Shown in pieces: positions 51,226 through 59,724 of a stretch of 64,000 bases of DNA. The stretch comes from DASQFQ01 sp038238015 (lineage in GTDB: Bacteria; Actinomycetota; Thermoleophilia; Solirubrobacterales; Solirubrobacteraceae), in contig JBBRYA010000001.1 in NCBI GenBank assembly GCA_038238015.1, positions 62,001 to 126,000 on the forward strand, in the 5' to 3' direction. The notes under the pieces are model-generated. The model saw nothing but the letters and a program-made list of their open reading frames with translations. It was not told where the DNA came from and did not search any database. Numbering within the stretch: position 1 is the stretch's first letter; the number at the start of each line of letters is the position of its first letter. The position numbers and the translations under genes were made by a program.

Positions 51226-52745
51226 TGGCCGCGCCCGAGCGCCCCGTCTGCCTTGTGATCCTCGACGGCTGGGGGCTCGCGCCGGACGGCCCGGGCAACG
51301 CGGTGGCGCTCGCCGCCACGCCCGTCTTCGACGCGCTCTGGGAGCGCCACGACCACACGCGGCTGACGGCCTGCGGCCCCGCGGTCGGCCTGCCGGAGGG
51401 CCAGATGGGCAACTCCGAGGTCGGCCATCTCAACCTCGGAGCGGGCGCCGTGGTCCGCCAGGACCTGATGCGGATCGACGAGGCGATCGAGGACGGCTCG
51501 CTCGCTGAGAACGACGTGCTCTCCGAGGCGATGGCCGATGCCCCGCGCCTGCATCTGATCGGGCTCGTCTCCGACGGCGGCGTGCACTCCGCCGACCGCC
51601 ACCTCGACGCGCTGATCGACCTCGCCGCCGAGCGCGGCGTGCAGGACCTCGTGGTGCACGCGTTCACCGACGGGCGCGACACCTCGCCGACCGCGGGCGC
51701 CGGGAGCCTCGCGGCGGTCGAGCGGCGCCTGCACGAGGCCGGCGGCCGCGTCGGGACGGTGATCGGCCGCTACTTCGCGATGGACCGCGACACGCGCTGG
51801 GACCGCACGCAGAAGGCCTATGACCTGCTCGTGGAGGGCGAGGGCGAGCACCACGCCGACAGCGGCGAGCAGGCGGTCAAGGACGCCTACGAGCGCGACG
51901 AGACCGACGAGTTCATCACCGCCACGACGATCGGCGAGGAGTCCGCGATCCGCCCGGGGGACTCCGTGATCGCCTTCAACTTCCGCCCCGACCGCATGCG
52001 CCAGCTCACCCAGGCGCTGGCCGAGAAGGGCTTCGGAGAGGTCGAGCGCGGCGACGCAGCACCCCTCGAGCGCTACGCGACGCTGACCGAGTACGAGGAG
52101 GGCTGGCCCTACCCGGTGGCGTTCCCGCCCGACCGGCCCGAGGTGACCATGGCGACCGTGCTCAGCGGCGCCGGCCTCAAGCAGCTCCACGTCGCCGAGA
52201 CCGAGAAGTACCCGCACGTCACGTACTTCTTCAACGGCGGCGAGGAACACCCCTACGAGGGCGAGATCCGCGCGCTGGTGGACTCCCCGCGCGACGTCCC
52301 GACCTACGACCACAAGCCGGAGATGAGCGCGCGCGAGGCGACCGAGGCGTTCCTCGAGCACTGGCGCGACGACGAGCCGGCGTTCGCGATCATCAACTTC
52401 GCCAACGCGGACATGGTCGGCCACACCGGGGTGATCGAGGCCGCGGTGACGGCGGTCGAGACCGTCGACGAGTGCCTCGGGCGCGTGATCGAGGCGGTCC
52501 ACGAGCGCGGCGGGGCGTGCCTGGTGACCGCCGATCATGGCAACGCCGAGGAGATGCTCGAGGAGGACGGCTCGCCCGACACGGCGCATTCGCTCAACCA
52601 GGTGCCGTTCCTGGTCACGCTCGACGAGGCGCGGATGGACGGCGAGGGCATCCTCGCCGACGTCGCCCCGACGGCACTGGCGCTGATGGGGATCGAGCAG
52701 CCGTCGGAGATGACCGGCCGCTCGCTACTGCGCTCCGATCCGTAG
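51225..52745 (+). CDS. gpmI: 2,3-bisphosphoglycerate-independent phosphoglycerate mutase
   Basis: The 506-residue enzyme interconverts 3- and 2-phosphoglycerate using two metal ions. Motifs are LVILDGWGLAPDGPGNAV, MGNSEVGHLNLGAG with the phosphoserine, HAFTDGRDTSP, NFRPDRMRQLT and the late VTADHGNAEEM. It completes the lower-glycolysis operon. The 3' end overlaps the convergent protease gene by 21 bases. Confidence 0.96.
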   Translation: MAAPERPVCLVILDGWGLAPDGPGNAVALAATPVFDALWERHDHTRLTACGPAVGLPEGQMGNSEVGHLNLGAGAVVRQDLMRIDEAIEDGSLAENDVLSEAMADAPRLHLIGLVSDGGVHSADRHLDALIDLAAERGVQDLVVHAFTDGRDTSPTAGAGSLAAVERRLHEAGGRVGTVIGRYFAMDRDTRWDRTQKAYDLLVEGEGEHHADSGEQAVKDAYERDETDEFITATTIGEESAIRPGDSVIAFNFRPDRMRQLTQALAEKGFGEVERGDAAPLERYATLTEYEEGWPYPVAFPPDRPEVTMATVLSGAGLKQLHVAETEKYPHVTYFFNGGEEHPYEGEIRALVDSPRDVPTYDHKPEMSAREATEAFLEHWRDDEPAFAIINFANADMVGHTGVIEAAVTAVETVDECLGRVIEAVHERGGACLVTADHGNAEEMLEEDGSPDTAHSLNQVPFLVTLDEARMDGEGILADVAPTALALMGIEQPSEMTGRSLLRSDP

Positions 52746-55349
52746 CTGCACGGTCTTCGTGGCCGACCCCCCGCCGGGGAGGGCCAGTTTCAGCGTGACC
52801 TTCAGCCGGCGGCGCCTGAGGGCGCGCAGGCCGGTGCGGGTGAGCCTGACGCGGACCTGGACCGAGGAGTCCTTGGTGACCCGCAGCGACGCTCCGCCAA
52901 GGCGCGTCCGGCCGCTCAGCACGGACACCTTGGCGGTGCCGGAGGGAGCCCGCGCCGCGAAGTTGACGCGAATGCCGAAGCGACCCCGGCGATCGACCGT
53001 GATGCGCCCGGGGGCGATGAGCGTCGCCAGCGGGGTCGTGGCCCCTGCCTTCGGAGCGGCGCCGGGGCCAGCGGCGGCCGAGGGGCCCGGCGTGGGCGTG
53101 GACGCCGCCGCGGGTGCGGTCACCTGGATGGTGCGCGAGGTGCCGGCGGTGTTCTGACCGTCGTCGACGACGGTCACCGTGGTCGCGAAGCTCCCGGGCG
53201 CCGGGTAGCTGAAGTCCGTCGCCGGCCCGGAGGTCGTGCGGTCGACGCTGCCGTTGCCGTCGAAGTCCCAGCGGTACTCGCGGATGACCCCGTCCGCGTC
53301 CTGGCTCGCACTCGCATCGAGATGCGCGGGCGCGCCTGTCGCGACGCTCGCCGGTGCCGAGAGGCTGGCCGAGGGCGCCGCATCGGCAGGCCTCGCGAAG
53401 CCCTCGGTCGGGCTGGTGGTGGTGCTGCTGGCTGAGGACGCGTCCGTGCCCATGCCGCGAGCGCTGAAGACGCGCCACAGTGCCGCCTGGTGGTGCCCGC
53501 CGGAGCGCGCGACGTCGGCGTCGAGGATCGCGTTGCGCTCGTCGAGGAAGCTCGGGGAGGCGTTTGAGCCGCGCATGCCGTCCGTCACCAGTGTCTCGGC
53601 CACCGGCGCGCCGAGCTCGTTGCGGAGATCCCACAGCGTCTCGCCCCAGATCTCGCCGTCGTAGTGCACCTCCGCGCCGGGCTTGATACGGCCGAAGTCG
53701 CCGTAGGTGTAGCCGCCCGGGCCCGCGGTCCCGTGACCCGGGCACACCGAGCCCGGCGCCCCGACGGGGCAGTCGAGCGCCTGGCTGCGGATCGAGTGCG
53801 GGACCGAGTCGACGTACTCGCCCATGTCGACTTCGCCCGGAGCCGTGGTGTCGGTCTCCAGGCCCTGATTGACCAGCATGTCCTTCGCGTAGAAGTCGCT
53901 CCAGGCCTCGCTCATCGCCCCCGACTGGGCGGTGCCGAGCGCCTGCGAGCCGTCGCCGAAGGTGACCAGGCGACTGGAGAGCCCGTGGGTGTACTCGTGA
54001 TAGACGATCGCCGCGTCGTCGCCGCCGTTGACGTCGCGGAACGGCGATACGGTGCCGTTCTTGTAGAACAGGTACATCTGCATCCGCGGCGCCTGGCCGT
54101 CGGGCGGTGTGAACATGTTCGCGTTGTCGCGGTGCGAGCCGTCCGTGATCCCGGCTCCGTCGTCGGTCTCCAAGATCAGCGGGTCGCTGTTCTCGAACGC
54201 CCCGTCGGCGGCGCTGAAGCCGATCGGCGCCGCGGCCAGGTGGTCGTGGAAGGCGTTGACGTAGACGAAGGCCTGGACCGCGTCCTGCTGGCGGTTGGTC
54301 TGCCACGAGGTCGGCGCGTCGAAGTCCCACGAGCACTGGGGGCCGTCTGTGCATGCCCCGGCGGCTTGCGCGAAGGGCGTGAAGGCGAACGAGAACCCGC
54401 CGCCGGTGCGGTTGACCTCCTCGCTCGCCGCCGCCGCGTTGTTGTCGTTGACGTCCGAGTACGTGTGGGCGAACGGGCCCGTGAGGTTCGCGGCGCCCGA
54501 GTTCATCCAGCCCCGCGCCTCGAGATCCACCGCCGCCTGCGAGCCGCCTGCCGAGGCACCGGGGAACTTGCCCCAGGCCAGCGCCGGAGCGGCCTCGCTG
54601 ACGAGGTCCTGGCGGTGAAGGATGGCCCCGGAGCCGGCATCGACGAGCGTCAGGTACACGGTCTGCGTGCCGGCGTCCACGGTCACCGCCCAGGCCAGTC
54701 GCAGCGCGGACTCCGTCCGGTAGAGCACCAGCGAGGCGTCGCCGGGGCGCAGCGGGGCCCCGGCGTCGCGGTACGCGCGCCGCACGGCCTCAGCCGCGTC
54801 CAGCCGTGGCCTGGTGTCGGCCTCGGCGACCCCGCGAACGGGAGCACCCTGCAACGAGACCAGACGGCCGTCGGGGGCGACCGTCGCCCGCAGGTCGCCC
54901 TGGAAGACGGGGATCGAGCCTGCCTGCTGGCGCCAGCGCAGGTACAGCGCGCCGCCCGGTGCGCTGAGCCTGCGGTCGAGCACGAGCGAGTCGAGGTCCG
55001 CGGGCGCCAGCCCGATCGCGCCGGCGTTCTCGCGGATGTAGCGCTCGGTTGCGCCGACGCGGTCGCTGGAGCGCAGGCCGGTCAGCGTCCCGCCGGCCTT
55101 GGCGATCCGCAGCGCGGTGCCCGTGACCGGATCGACGTCGATGCTGGCGCCGCGTCCGAGCGCGCGGCGCAGGGCGCCGCGCGCGGCCGCGGCTCCCGGG
55201 ATCGCGGGGGCGCCGGTGGGCGCCGCGTCTGCGCGAACGTCGAGGTAGGGCAAGGCGGGCGCAGCAGCAGCGGTCACCGCGCGGGCGGTCGCGGGGGCTC
55301 CCGCGAGCAGCGCGATGGCAAGGACGGCCTTGGGGATCGGATTGCGCAC
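52725..55349 (-). CDS. Fungalysin-type (M36) secreted metalloprotease with PKD domain
   Basis: A protein of about 874 residues: signal peptide (PKAVLAIALLAGAPATARA), propeptide (about 30-270), and M36 catalytic domain with zinc motif HEYTHGLS (about residue 453) and downstream Glu in MSEAWSDFYA. A PKD-like domain follows (about 655-740: DASASQDADGVIREYRWDFDGNG), then a Pro/Ala linker and a C-terminal beta domain. GTG 55349 is preferred because it leaves a clean signal peptide; ATG 55406 is possible. It is divergent from marR, whose operator may also control it. Confidence 0.88.
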   Translation of the reverse strand: MRNPIPKAVLAIALLAGAPATARAVTAAAAPALPYLDVRADAAPTGAPAIPGAAAARGALRRALGRGASIDVDPVTGTALRIAKAGGTLTGLRSSDRVGATERYIRENAGAIGLAPADLDSLVLDRRLSAPGGALYLRWRQQAGSIPVFQGDLRATVAPDGRLVSLQGAPVRGVAEADTRPRLDAAEAVRRAYRDAGAPLRPGDASLVLYRTESALRLAWAVTVDAGTQTVYLTLVDAGSGAILHRQDLVSEAAPALAWGKFPGASAGGSQAAVDLEARGWMNSGAANLTGPFAHTYSDVNDNNAAAASEEVNRTGGGFSFAFTPFAQAAGACTDGPQCSWDFDAPTSWQTNRQQDAVQAFVYVNAFHDHLAAAPIGFSAADGAFENSDPLILETDDGAGITDGSHRDNANMFTPPDGQAPRMQMYLFYKNGTVSPFRDVNGGDDAAIVYHEYTHGLSSRLVTFGDGSQALGTAQSGAMSEAWSDFYAKDMLVNQGLETDTTAPGEVDMGEYVDSVPHSIRSQALDCPVGAPGSVCPGHGTAGPGGYTYGDFGRIKPGAEVHYDGEIWGETLWDLRNELGAPVAETLVTDGMRGSNASPSFLDERNAILDADVARSGGHHQAALWRVFSARGMGTDASSASSTTTSPTEGFARPADAAPSASLSAPASVATGAPAHLDASASQDADGVIREYRWDFDGNGSVDRTTSGPATDFSYPAPGSFATTVTVVDDGQNTAGTSRTIQVTAPAAASTPTPGPSAAAGPGAAPKAGATTPLATLIAPGRITVDRRGRFGIRVNFAARAPSGTAKVSVLSGRTRLGGASLRVTKDSSVQVRVRLTRTGLRALRRRRLKVTLKLALPGGGSATKTVQLRIGAQ

Positions 55350-55473
55350 GCGAGCACTGTCGCGAGATCTCCGCCCAATGACAAGTCCGGCAGACTTATA
55401 GGCCATCGGCGAGCGCTCGAGCCATCCGCACGGCTTCGGGCTCGTCCAGGATGGGTTCAACGACTAGCCAGGC

Positions 55474-55489
55474 GATTGCGCATGCAATC
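55474..55489. promoter_or_regulatory. Inverted-repeat operator GATTGC-GCAT-GCAATC
   Basis: Six-base perfect arms around a 4-base spacer, 23 bases before the marR start. It covers the likely -35 element, as expected for an autorepressor site. MarR proteins bind palindromes of this size. Confidence 0.6.
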
Positions 55490-55504
55490 AGGTCTGGCTA
55501 CCCT
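55476..55504 (+). promoter_or_regulatory. Candidate marR promoter
   Basis: TTGCGC (55476-55481), 17 bases, TACCCT (55499-55504), then 8 bases to ATG 55513. The transcript would be leaderless or nearly so, and the inverted repeat overlaps the -35. Confidence 0.5.
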
Positions 55505-55512
55505 CTAGGCGC

Positions 55513-55983
55513 ATGGCCGCTCCACTCACGGACTCGGGTGAGCTCGAGTCAACCGAGCTCGCCGCCTGGCGCGGGCTGTTGCGCGTCCACAGCGCACTGG
55601 TCAAGGCGCTCGACGCTGAGCTCGAGGCCGCCCACGGGCTGCCGCTGAGCTCCTACGAGGTGCTGCTGTACCTCGCCTCCACCCCGGAGAAGCAGTTGCG
55701 CATGGCCGAGCTGGCCGAGCACGTCCTGCTCAGCCGCTCCGGGATGACGCGGCTGATCGATCGCCTCGAGCGCGACGGGCTGGTGGCGCGCAACACCTGC
55801 ACGCGCGACGGCCGCGGCTGCTACGCGGCGCTCACCCCCGCCGGCGAGGAGCTGCTCGCCCAGGCTCGCACGACCCACCTCAACGGGGTGCGCGAGCGCT
55901 TCATCGCGCACTTCGCCACGGACGAGCTGCACGTGCTGGCGGCGTTCTGGGAGCGCGTGGTGCCCGGCTCCGCCGCCACCTAG
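55513..55983 (+). CDS. MarR-family transcriptional regulator
   Basis: The 156-residue winged-helix regulator has SSYEVLLYLASTPEKQLRMAELAEHVLLSRSGMTRLIDRLE as the HTH region and ERDGLVARNTCTRDGRGCYAALTPAGEELL as the wing. Such repressors usually bind small phenolic or lipophilic ligands. Likely targets are itself and the divergent protease; the ligand is unknown. Its stop is directly followed by the tgt start. Confidence 0.9.
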   Translation: MAAPLTDSGELESTELAAWRGLLRVHSALVKALDAELEAAHGLPLSSYEVLLYLASTPEKQLRMAELAEHVLLSRSGMTRLIDRLERDGLVARNTCTRDGRGCYAALTPAGEELLAQARTTHLNGVRERFIAHFATDELHVLAAFWERVVPGSAAT

Positions 55984-57195
55984 GTGGCCTTCACGATCCA
56001 CGCGCGCGACCCCGGCTCGCGCGCCCGCACCGGCACGCTGTCGCTCGCCCACGGGCAGGTCCGCACCCCGGCGTTCGTTCCGCTGGCCACCAAGGCGGTG
56101 GTCAAGACGCTCGACGTCGCCGAGGTCGCCGAGCTGGGCTACGAGATGGTGCTCGGCAACACGTTCCACCTGTTCCTCACGCCCGGCCACGAGCTGATCG
56201 CCCGCCACGGCGGCCTGCACCGCTTCATGCGCTGGGACGGCCCGATCATCACCGACTCCGGCGGCTTTCAGGTCTTCTCGATGGGCCACGGGACCGTCGC
56301 CGACGAGATCAAGGGCCGCGCCGCGCAGGCCGACGGCGAGCGCGCGGGGGCGATCCTCGACATCTCCGAGCAGGGCGTGGCCTTCCGCTCCTACCTCGAC
56401 GGATCGCGGCGGTTCATGGGCCCGGAGACCTCGATGGAGGTCCAGGCCGCGCTGGGGTCGGACATCGCGCTGGTGTTCGACGAGTGCCTGCCCTTCCACG
56501 TCTCGCGCGACTACACGGCCGCCTCGACCGAGCGCACTCACCGCTGGCTGGACCGCTGCCTGGCCTGGCACGCCGAGCACGGCCCGGAGGGCCAGCTCGT
56601 GTACGGGATCGTCCAAGGCGGCGTGCACGAAGACCTGCGGCGCGCCTCCGCTCAGGCGGTCGCCGCGCGCGCCTGCGGCGGGATCGCGATCGGCGGCTCG
56701 CTGGGGCAGGACAAGGCCCAGATGCACGAGGTCGTGGAGTGGACCGTCCAGGAGCTGGGCGGGCGGGTCGAGTCGCTCCCGCGCCACCTGCTTGGGATCG
56801 GGGAGGTCGACGACCTGCTGCGCGGCGTCGAGCTCGGGATCGACACCTTCGACTGCGCGATGCCGACCCGCCTCGGCCGCCACGGCATGGCGATCGTGCC
56901 CGACCCAGACGCCCGCTGGCGCGTCGACCTCGCCAAGGGCCGCTACCGCGAGGCCGACGAGCCGTTGCTCGAAGGCTGCCCATGCGCGGTCTGCGCGCGC
57001 GGCTACTCGCGGGCCTACCTGCACTACCTGCTGCGTTCGCGCGAGCTGACCGCGATGCGGCTGCTCACGCTGCACAACCTCGCCTACCTGCAGCGGCTGA
57101 TGGCCGAGCTGCGAGCGGCGGTCGAGGAGGGCCGGCTCGCGGCAGCGACGGCGGCGTCGCGCGCGGGGGAGGCGCCGTGGGCGCTGGGCGGGTAG
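55984..57195 (+). CDS. tgt: tRNA-guanine transglycosylase (queuine tRNA-ribosyltransferase)
   Basis: The 403-residue enzyme exchanges G34 for preQ1 in tRNAs with GUN anticodons. Motifs are ITDSGGFQVFS (general acid/base Asp), GIVQGG, the nucleophile region IDTFDCAMPTR and zinc ligands CPCAVC with the following His (LHYLL). The start is GTG 55984, immediately after the marR stop (TAGGTG). Confidence 0.95.
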   Translation: MAFTIHARDPGSRARTGTLSLAHGQVRTPAFVPLATKAVVKTLDVAEVAELGYEMVLGNTFHLFLTPGHELIARHGGLHRFMRWDGPIITDSGGFQVFSMGHGTVADEIKGRAAQADGERAGAILDISEQGVAFRSYLDGSRRFMGPETSMEVQAALGSDIALVFDECLPFHVSRDYTAASTERTHRWLDRCLAWHAEHGPEGQLVYGIVQGGVHEDLRRASAQAVAARACGGIAIGGSLGQDKAQMHEVVEWTVQELGGRVESLPRHLLGIGEVDDLLRGVELGIDTFDCAMPTRLGRHGMAIVPDPDARWRVDLAKGRYREADEPLLEGCPCAVCARGYSRAYLHYLLRSRELTAMRLLTLHNLAYLQRLMAELRAAVEEGRLAAATAASRAGEAPWALGG

Positions 57196-57204
57196 CGGCC
57201 GCCC

Positions 57205-58446
57205 CTACTGCGTGTTGTCGTCGATCAGGCCCTTGAGGTCGTCGACGGCCTGCTGCACGTGGCCCTGGACGTTGTTCTTGAGCTGGATCGCGCGGTTGGA
57301 GCCCGCGTTGACCAGCTGGTAGCTCAACACGCCGATCACGAGGACGCCGAGCAGCAGGACGAGCGCGAAGATCGCGCGGAACGGGCTGCGGCGCCTGCGC
57401 CGGGCCTGCGGAGGGACCGGCGCGGCGCGTGCCGCGCGGGCGGCGCGCTCCGGCGGCCGGCGCCGCGGGGGCTCGACCAGGGGCTCGAGCCGGCGGCGGG
57501 GGCGCGGCTGGGCGGACCGGGCGCGCGTCGAGGCGGTGCCGTCGCTGAGCATCTGCGTCGCGCTGGTCTCATCGGCCGCGAGGGCGCGGGTCGCGGCGGT
57601 GGGCTCGGGGGCGACGCCGCGCAGGCCGTCGCGCAGCGCGTGCTCCATCGCCGGCGCGTCCTCATAGCGCCCCTCGGGCCACGGGTCCAGCGCGCGCATG
57701 ATCGCCGCCGAGAGTTCCTCGGGGATGTCGCGGTCGAGGTCTGAGGGGGAGAGCGGGGGCCCCGCCTCCTGCTGGCGCGCGAGGTCGGTCAGCGACGCGG
57801 ACTCGTAGGGCAGGCGGTTCGTCAGCAGCTGGTAGGAGACGACGCCGAGCGCGTAGAGGTCGGCCGCTGGGCCGGCGGGATCGCCCCGGGCCTGCTCGGG
57901 CGAGAGGTAGGCGGCGGTGCCGAGCACCGAGCCGACCTTGGTGATCTCCGACTGCTCGGCGGCCTTGGCGATCCCGAAGTCGGCGAGCTTGACGACGCCC
58001 TCCAGGTTGCGCAGCAGGTTGCCCGGCTTGACGTCGCGGTGCACGACGCCGTTGCGATGCGCGTAGTCCAGGCCGCGGCAGGCCTGGCTGAGGATCGCCA
58101 CCGCCTCCTGCGCGGGCAGCGCGCCGCCGTCACGGAGGATCTCGGCGCACGAGTGCCCGTCGACGTGCTCCATCACGATGAACTGGCGGTGTGAGCCCTC
58201 GTCGAGCCCGAAGTCGAAGACCTGCACGATGTTGGGATGCACGAGCCGCGCGGCGGCCAGCGCCTCGCGCTTGAAGCGCGCGACAAAGCTCGCGTCCTCG
58301 GCCAGGTGCTCGGCGAGCAGCTTGACCGCGACGTAGCGCTCCAGGCGGGTGTCGAAGGCGAGCTGGACGGTGGCCATGCCGCCCACGCCGAGCCGGCGCT
58401 CGAGCCGGTAGCGGTCGGCGAACAGCTCGTCGGTGGCGCCGGTCAT
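57205..58446 (-). CDS. Membrane Ser/Thr protein kinase (PknB-like, no PASTA)
   Basis: The 413-residue protein is a kinase at residues 12-270: LGVGGMATV glycine loop, VAVKLL Lys, HRDVKPGN catalytic loop, ADFGIAK and SPEQARG. A Pro/Arg-rich linker, one transmembrane helix (AIFALVLLLGVLVIGVLSY, about residue 365) and a short outer tail of about 30 residues follow. The absence of PASTA or other sensor domain is notable. It may be co-transcribed with the lipoprotein gene located 4 bases upstream. Confidence 0.92.
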   Translation of the reverse strand: MTGATDELFADRYRLERRLGVGGMATVQLAFDTRLERYVAVKLLAEHLAEDASFVARFKREALAAARLVHPNIVQVFDFGLDEGSHRQFIVMEHVDGHSCAEILRDGGALPAQEAVAILSQACRGLDYAHRNGVVHRDVKPGNLLRNLEGVVKLADFGIAKAAEQSEITKVGSVLGTAAYLSPEQARGDPAGPAADLYALGVVSYQLLTNRLPYESASLTDLARQQEAGPPLSPSDLDRDIPEELSAAIMRALDPWPEGRYEDAPAMEHALRDGLRGVAPEPTAATRALAADETSATQMLSDGTASTRARSAQPRPRRRLEPLVEPPRRRPPERAARAARAAPVPPQARRRRRSPFRAIFALVLLLGVLVIGVLSYQLVNAGSNRAIQLKNNVQGHVQQAVDDLKGLIDDNTQ

Positions 58447-58449
58447 CGG

Positions 58450-58941
58450 CTAGCCGTTTCCGTTCGGTGTCGCATTCCCTGGAGTGACACCGCCGGTACT
58501 CGGCGGTTGCACAGTCGGTGTGCTGTCAGGCGCCGGGGTGTCGGTGGCACTGGGGGTCGGCGTCGGCGTTGCGGTCTTGTCCGGCGACGCGCTCGGAGTC
58601 GGCGTCTCGGTCGGCGCCGGGGTGTCGGTCGGGCTCGGCGTCGCCGACGGCTTGGGCGTGCAGTCCTTGGGCACCTGCAGGGCGAGGTGGTTGACCCATT
58701 GCACGAGGTTCGCCTTCAGCCGGATGCTCACCGTGGCCGGCAGCTCGGTGACCAGGGCGCGGGTGTCGTTGACGGCCCGCTCGGCGCCGCCGCAGTCGGA
58801 GTCGGTGGTCTTCTGGGCGATCTGGTCGGCCTGGTCCTTGAGCGCCTGCGCCTTGTCGGCGGGGATCATGCGAGCGTTGCTCGAGCCGCAGCCGGAGAGC
58901 AGCAGCACGGCGGCGAGGGCCAGGAGTGCAACGCGAGACAT
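58450..58941 (-). CDS. Predicted lipoprotein with Thr/Pro-rich tail
   Basis: The 163-residue protein has a lipoprotein signal (SRVALLALAAVLLLSGC, lipobox LSGC, Cys18), a helical domain with two Cys (SDCGGAERAVNDTRALVTELP, KDCTPKP) and a long TPT/PTE-rich C-terminal tail. No family recognised. It stands directly upstream of the kinase, so it may be its external partner. ATG 58941 has TAGAGT 8 bases upstream. Confidence 0.78.
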   Translation of the reverse strand: MSRVALLALAAVLLLSGCGSSNARMIPADKAQALKDQADQIAQKTTDSDCGGAERAVNDTRALVTELPATVSIRLKANLVQWVNHLALQVPKDCTPKPSATPSPTDTPAPTETPTPSASPDKTATPTPTPSATDTPAPDSTPTVQPPSTGGVTPGNATPNGNG

Positions 58942-58952
58942 CCCCTCTGACT

Positions 58953-59684
58953 CTATTGACCGTACTGCAGGCGCTCGGCCAGCGAGTCCGGCAGCTTGGC
59001 GGCGCGGATCGCGGCCTGGGCGGAGGCGATGTCGTACTCGGCGCGGCGCCACTCCGCCGTCCAGCGCTCGGTGTCGAGCATGAGCCAGGCGGCGCGCGGG
59101 TCGCCGTCGCGCGGCTGGCCGGAGCTGCCGGGGTTGATCAGCCACTCGCCGGCGGAGATATCCAGCACGTCGCCCTCGCGCCGCGTGGAGCCGCTGGTGG
59201 GCTCGCCCTCCGGGCGGTGGAAGGACAGCGCCACGTGCGAGTGGCCGATGAACGAGACCCGATAGTCGGTCACGTCGAGGCACAGCTCGGCGGTCAGGCC
59301 GGAGAGCACGTATTCCCAGATCGGGTCGCGCGGGGAGGCGTGGTAGAGCCCGACGCCCTCGGCGCCGCCCTCGGGCTTGAGCGAGAGCAGGAACTCGCGC
59401 GTCTCGTCGGAGATCGTCTCCTTCGTCCACTGCGCGGCGAGCGCGGCCCCGCGCGAGAAGTCCTCGAGCGAGAGCACGTCGACGACCGCGAGGTCGTGGT
59501 TGCCGGCGAGGCAGATCGCGCAGTGCTCGCGGGCCAGGGCCACGCAGGCGTCGGGGTCGGCGCCGTAGCCCACCAGGTCGCCGAGGCACCACAGCTCCTC
59601 TGCCTCCGCGGCCTCCGCGGCCTCGATCACGGCCTGGAAGCCGTGCTTGTTGCCGTGGATGTCGGAGGCGATCGCGATGCGCAT
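58953..59684 (-). CDS. Metallophosphoesterase (YfcE/MJ0936-like)
   Basis: The 243-residue phosphodiesterase has all metal-binding motifs: SDIHGN, GDLVGYG, AGNHD, GHSHVAL and NPGSSGQPRDG. The substrate is unknown; relatives hydrolyse small phosphodiesters. It begins 40 bases from the divergent M48 gene, and the lipoprotein gene follows within 12 bases. Confidence 0.9.
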   Translation of the reverse strand: MRIAIASDIHGNKHGFQAVIEAAEAAEAEELWCLGDLVGYGADPDACVALAREHCAICLAGNHDLAVVDVLSLEDFSRGAALAAQWTKETISDETREFLLSLKPEGGAEGVGLYHASPRDPIWEYVLSGLTAELCLDVTDYRVSFIGHSHVALSFHRPEGEPTSGSTRREGDVLDISAGEWLINPGSSGQPRDGDPRAAWLMLDTERWTAEWRRAEYDIASAQAAIRAAKLPDSLAERLQYGQ

Positions 59685-59724
59685 GGTTTTAGGCCCGGGT
59701 GAGCGGCGACGTAGAGTCTCTTCG

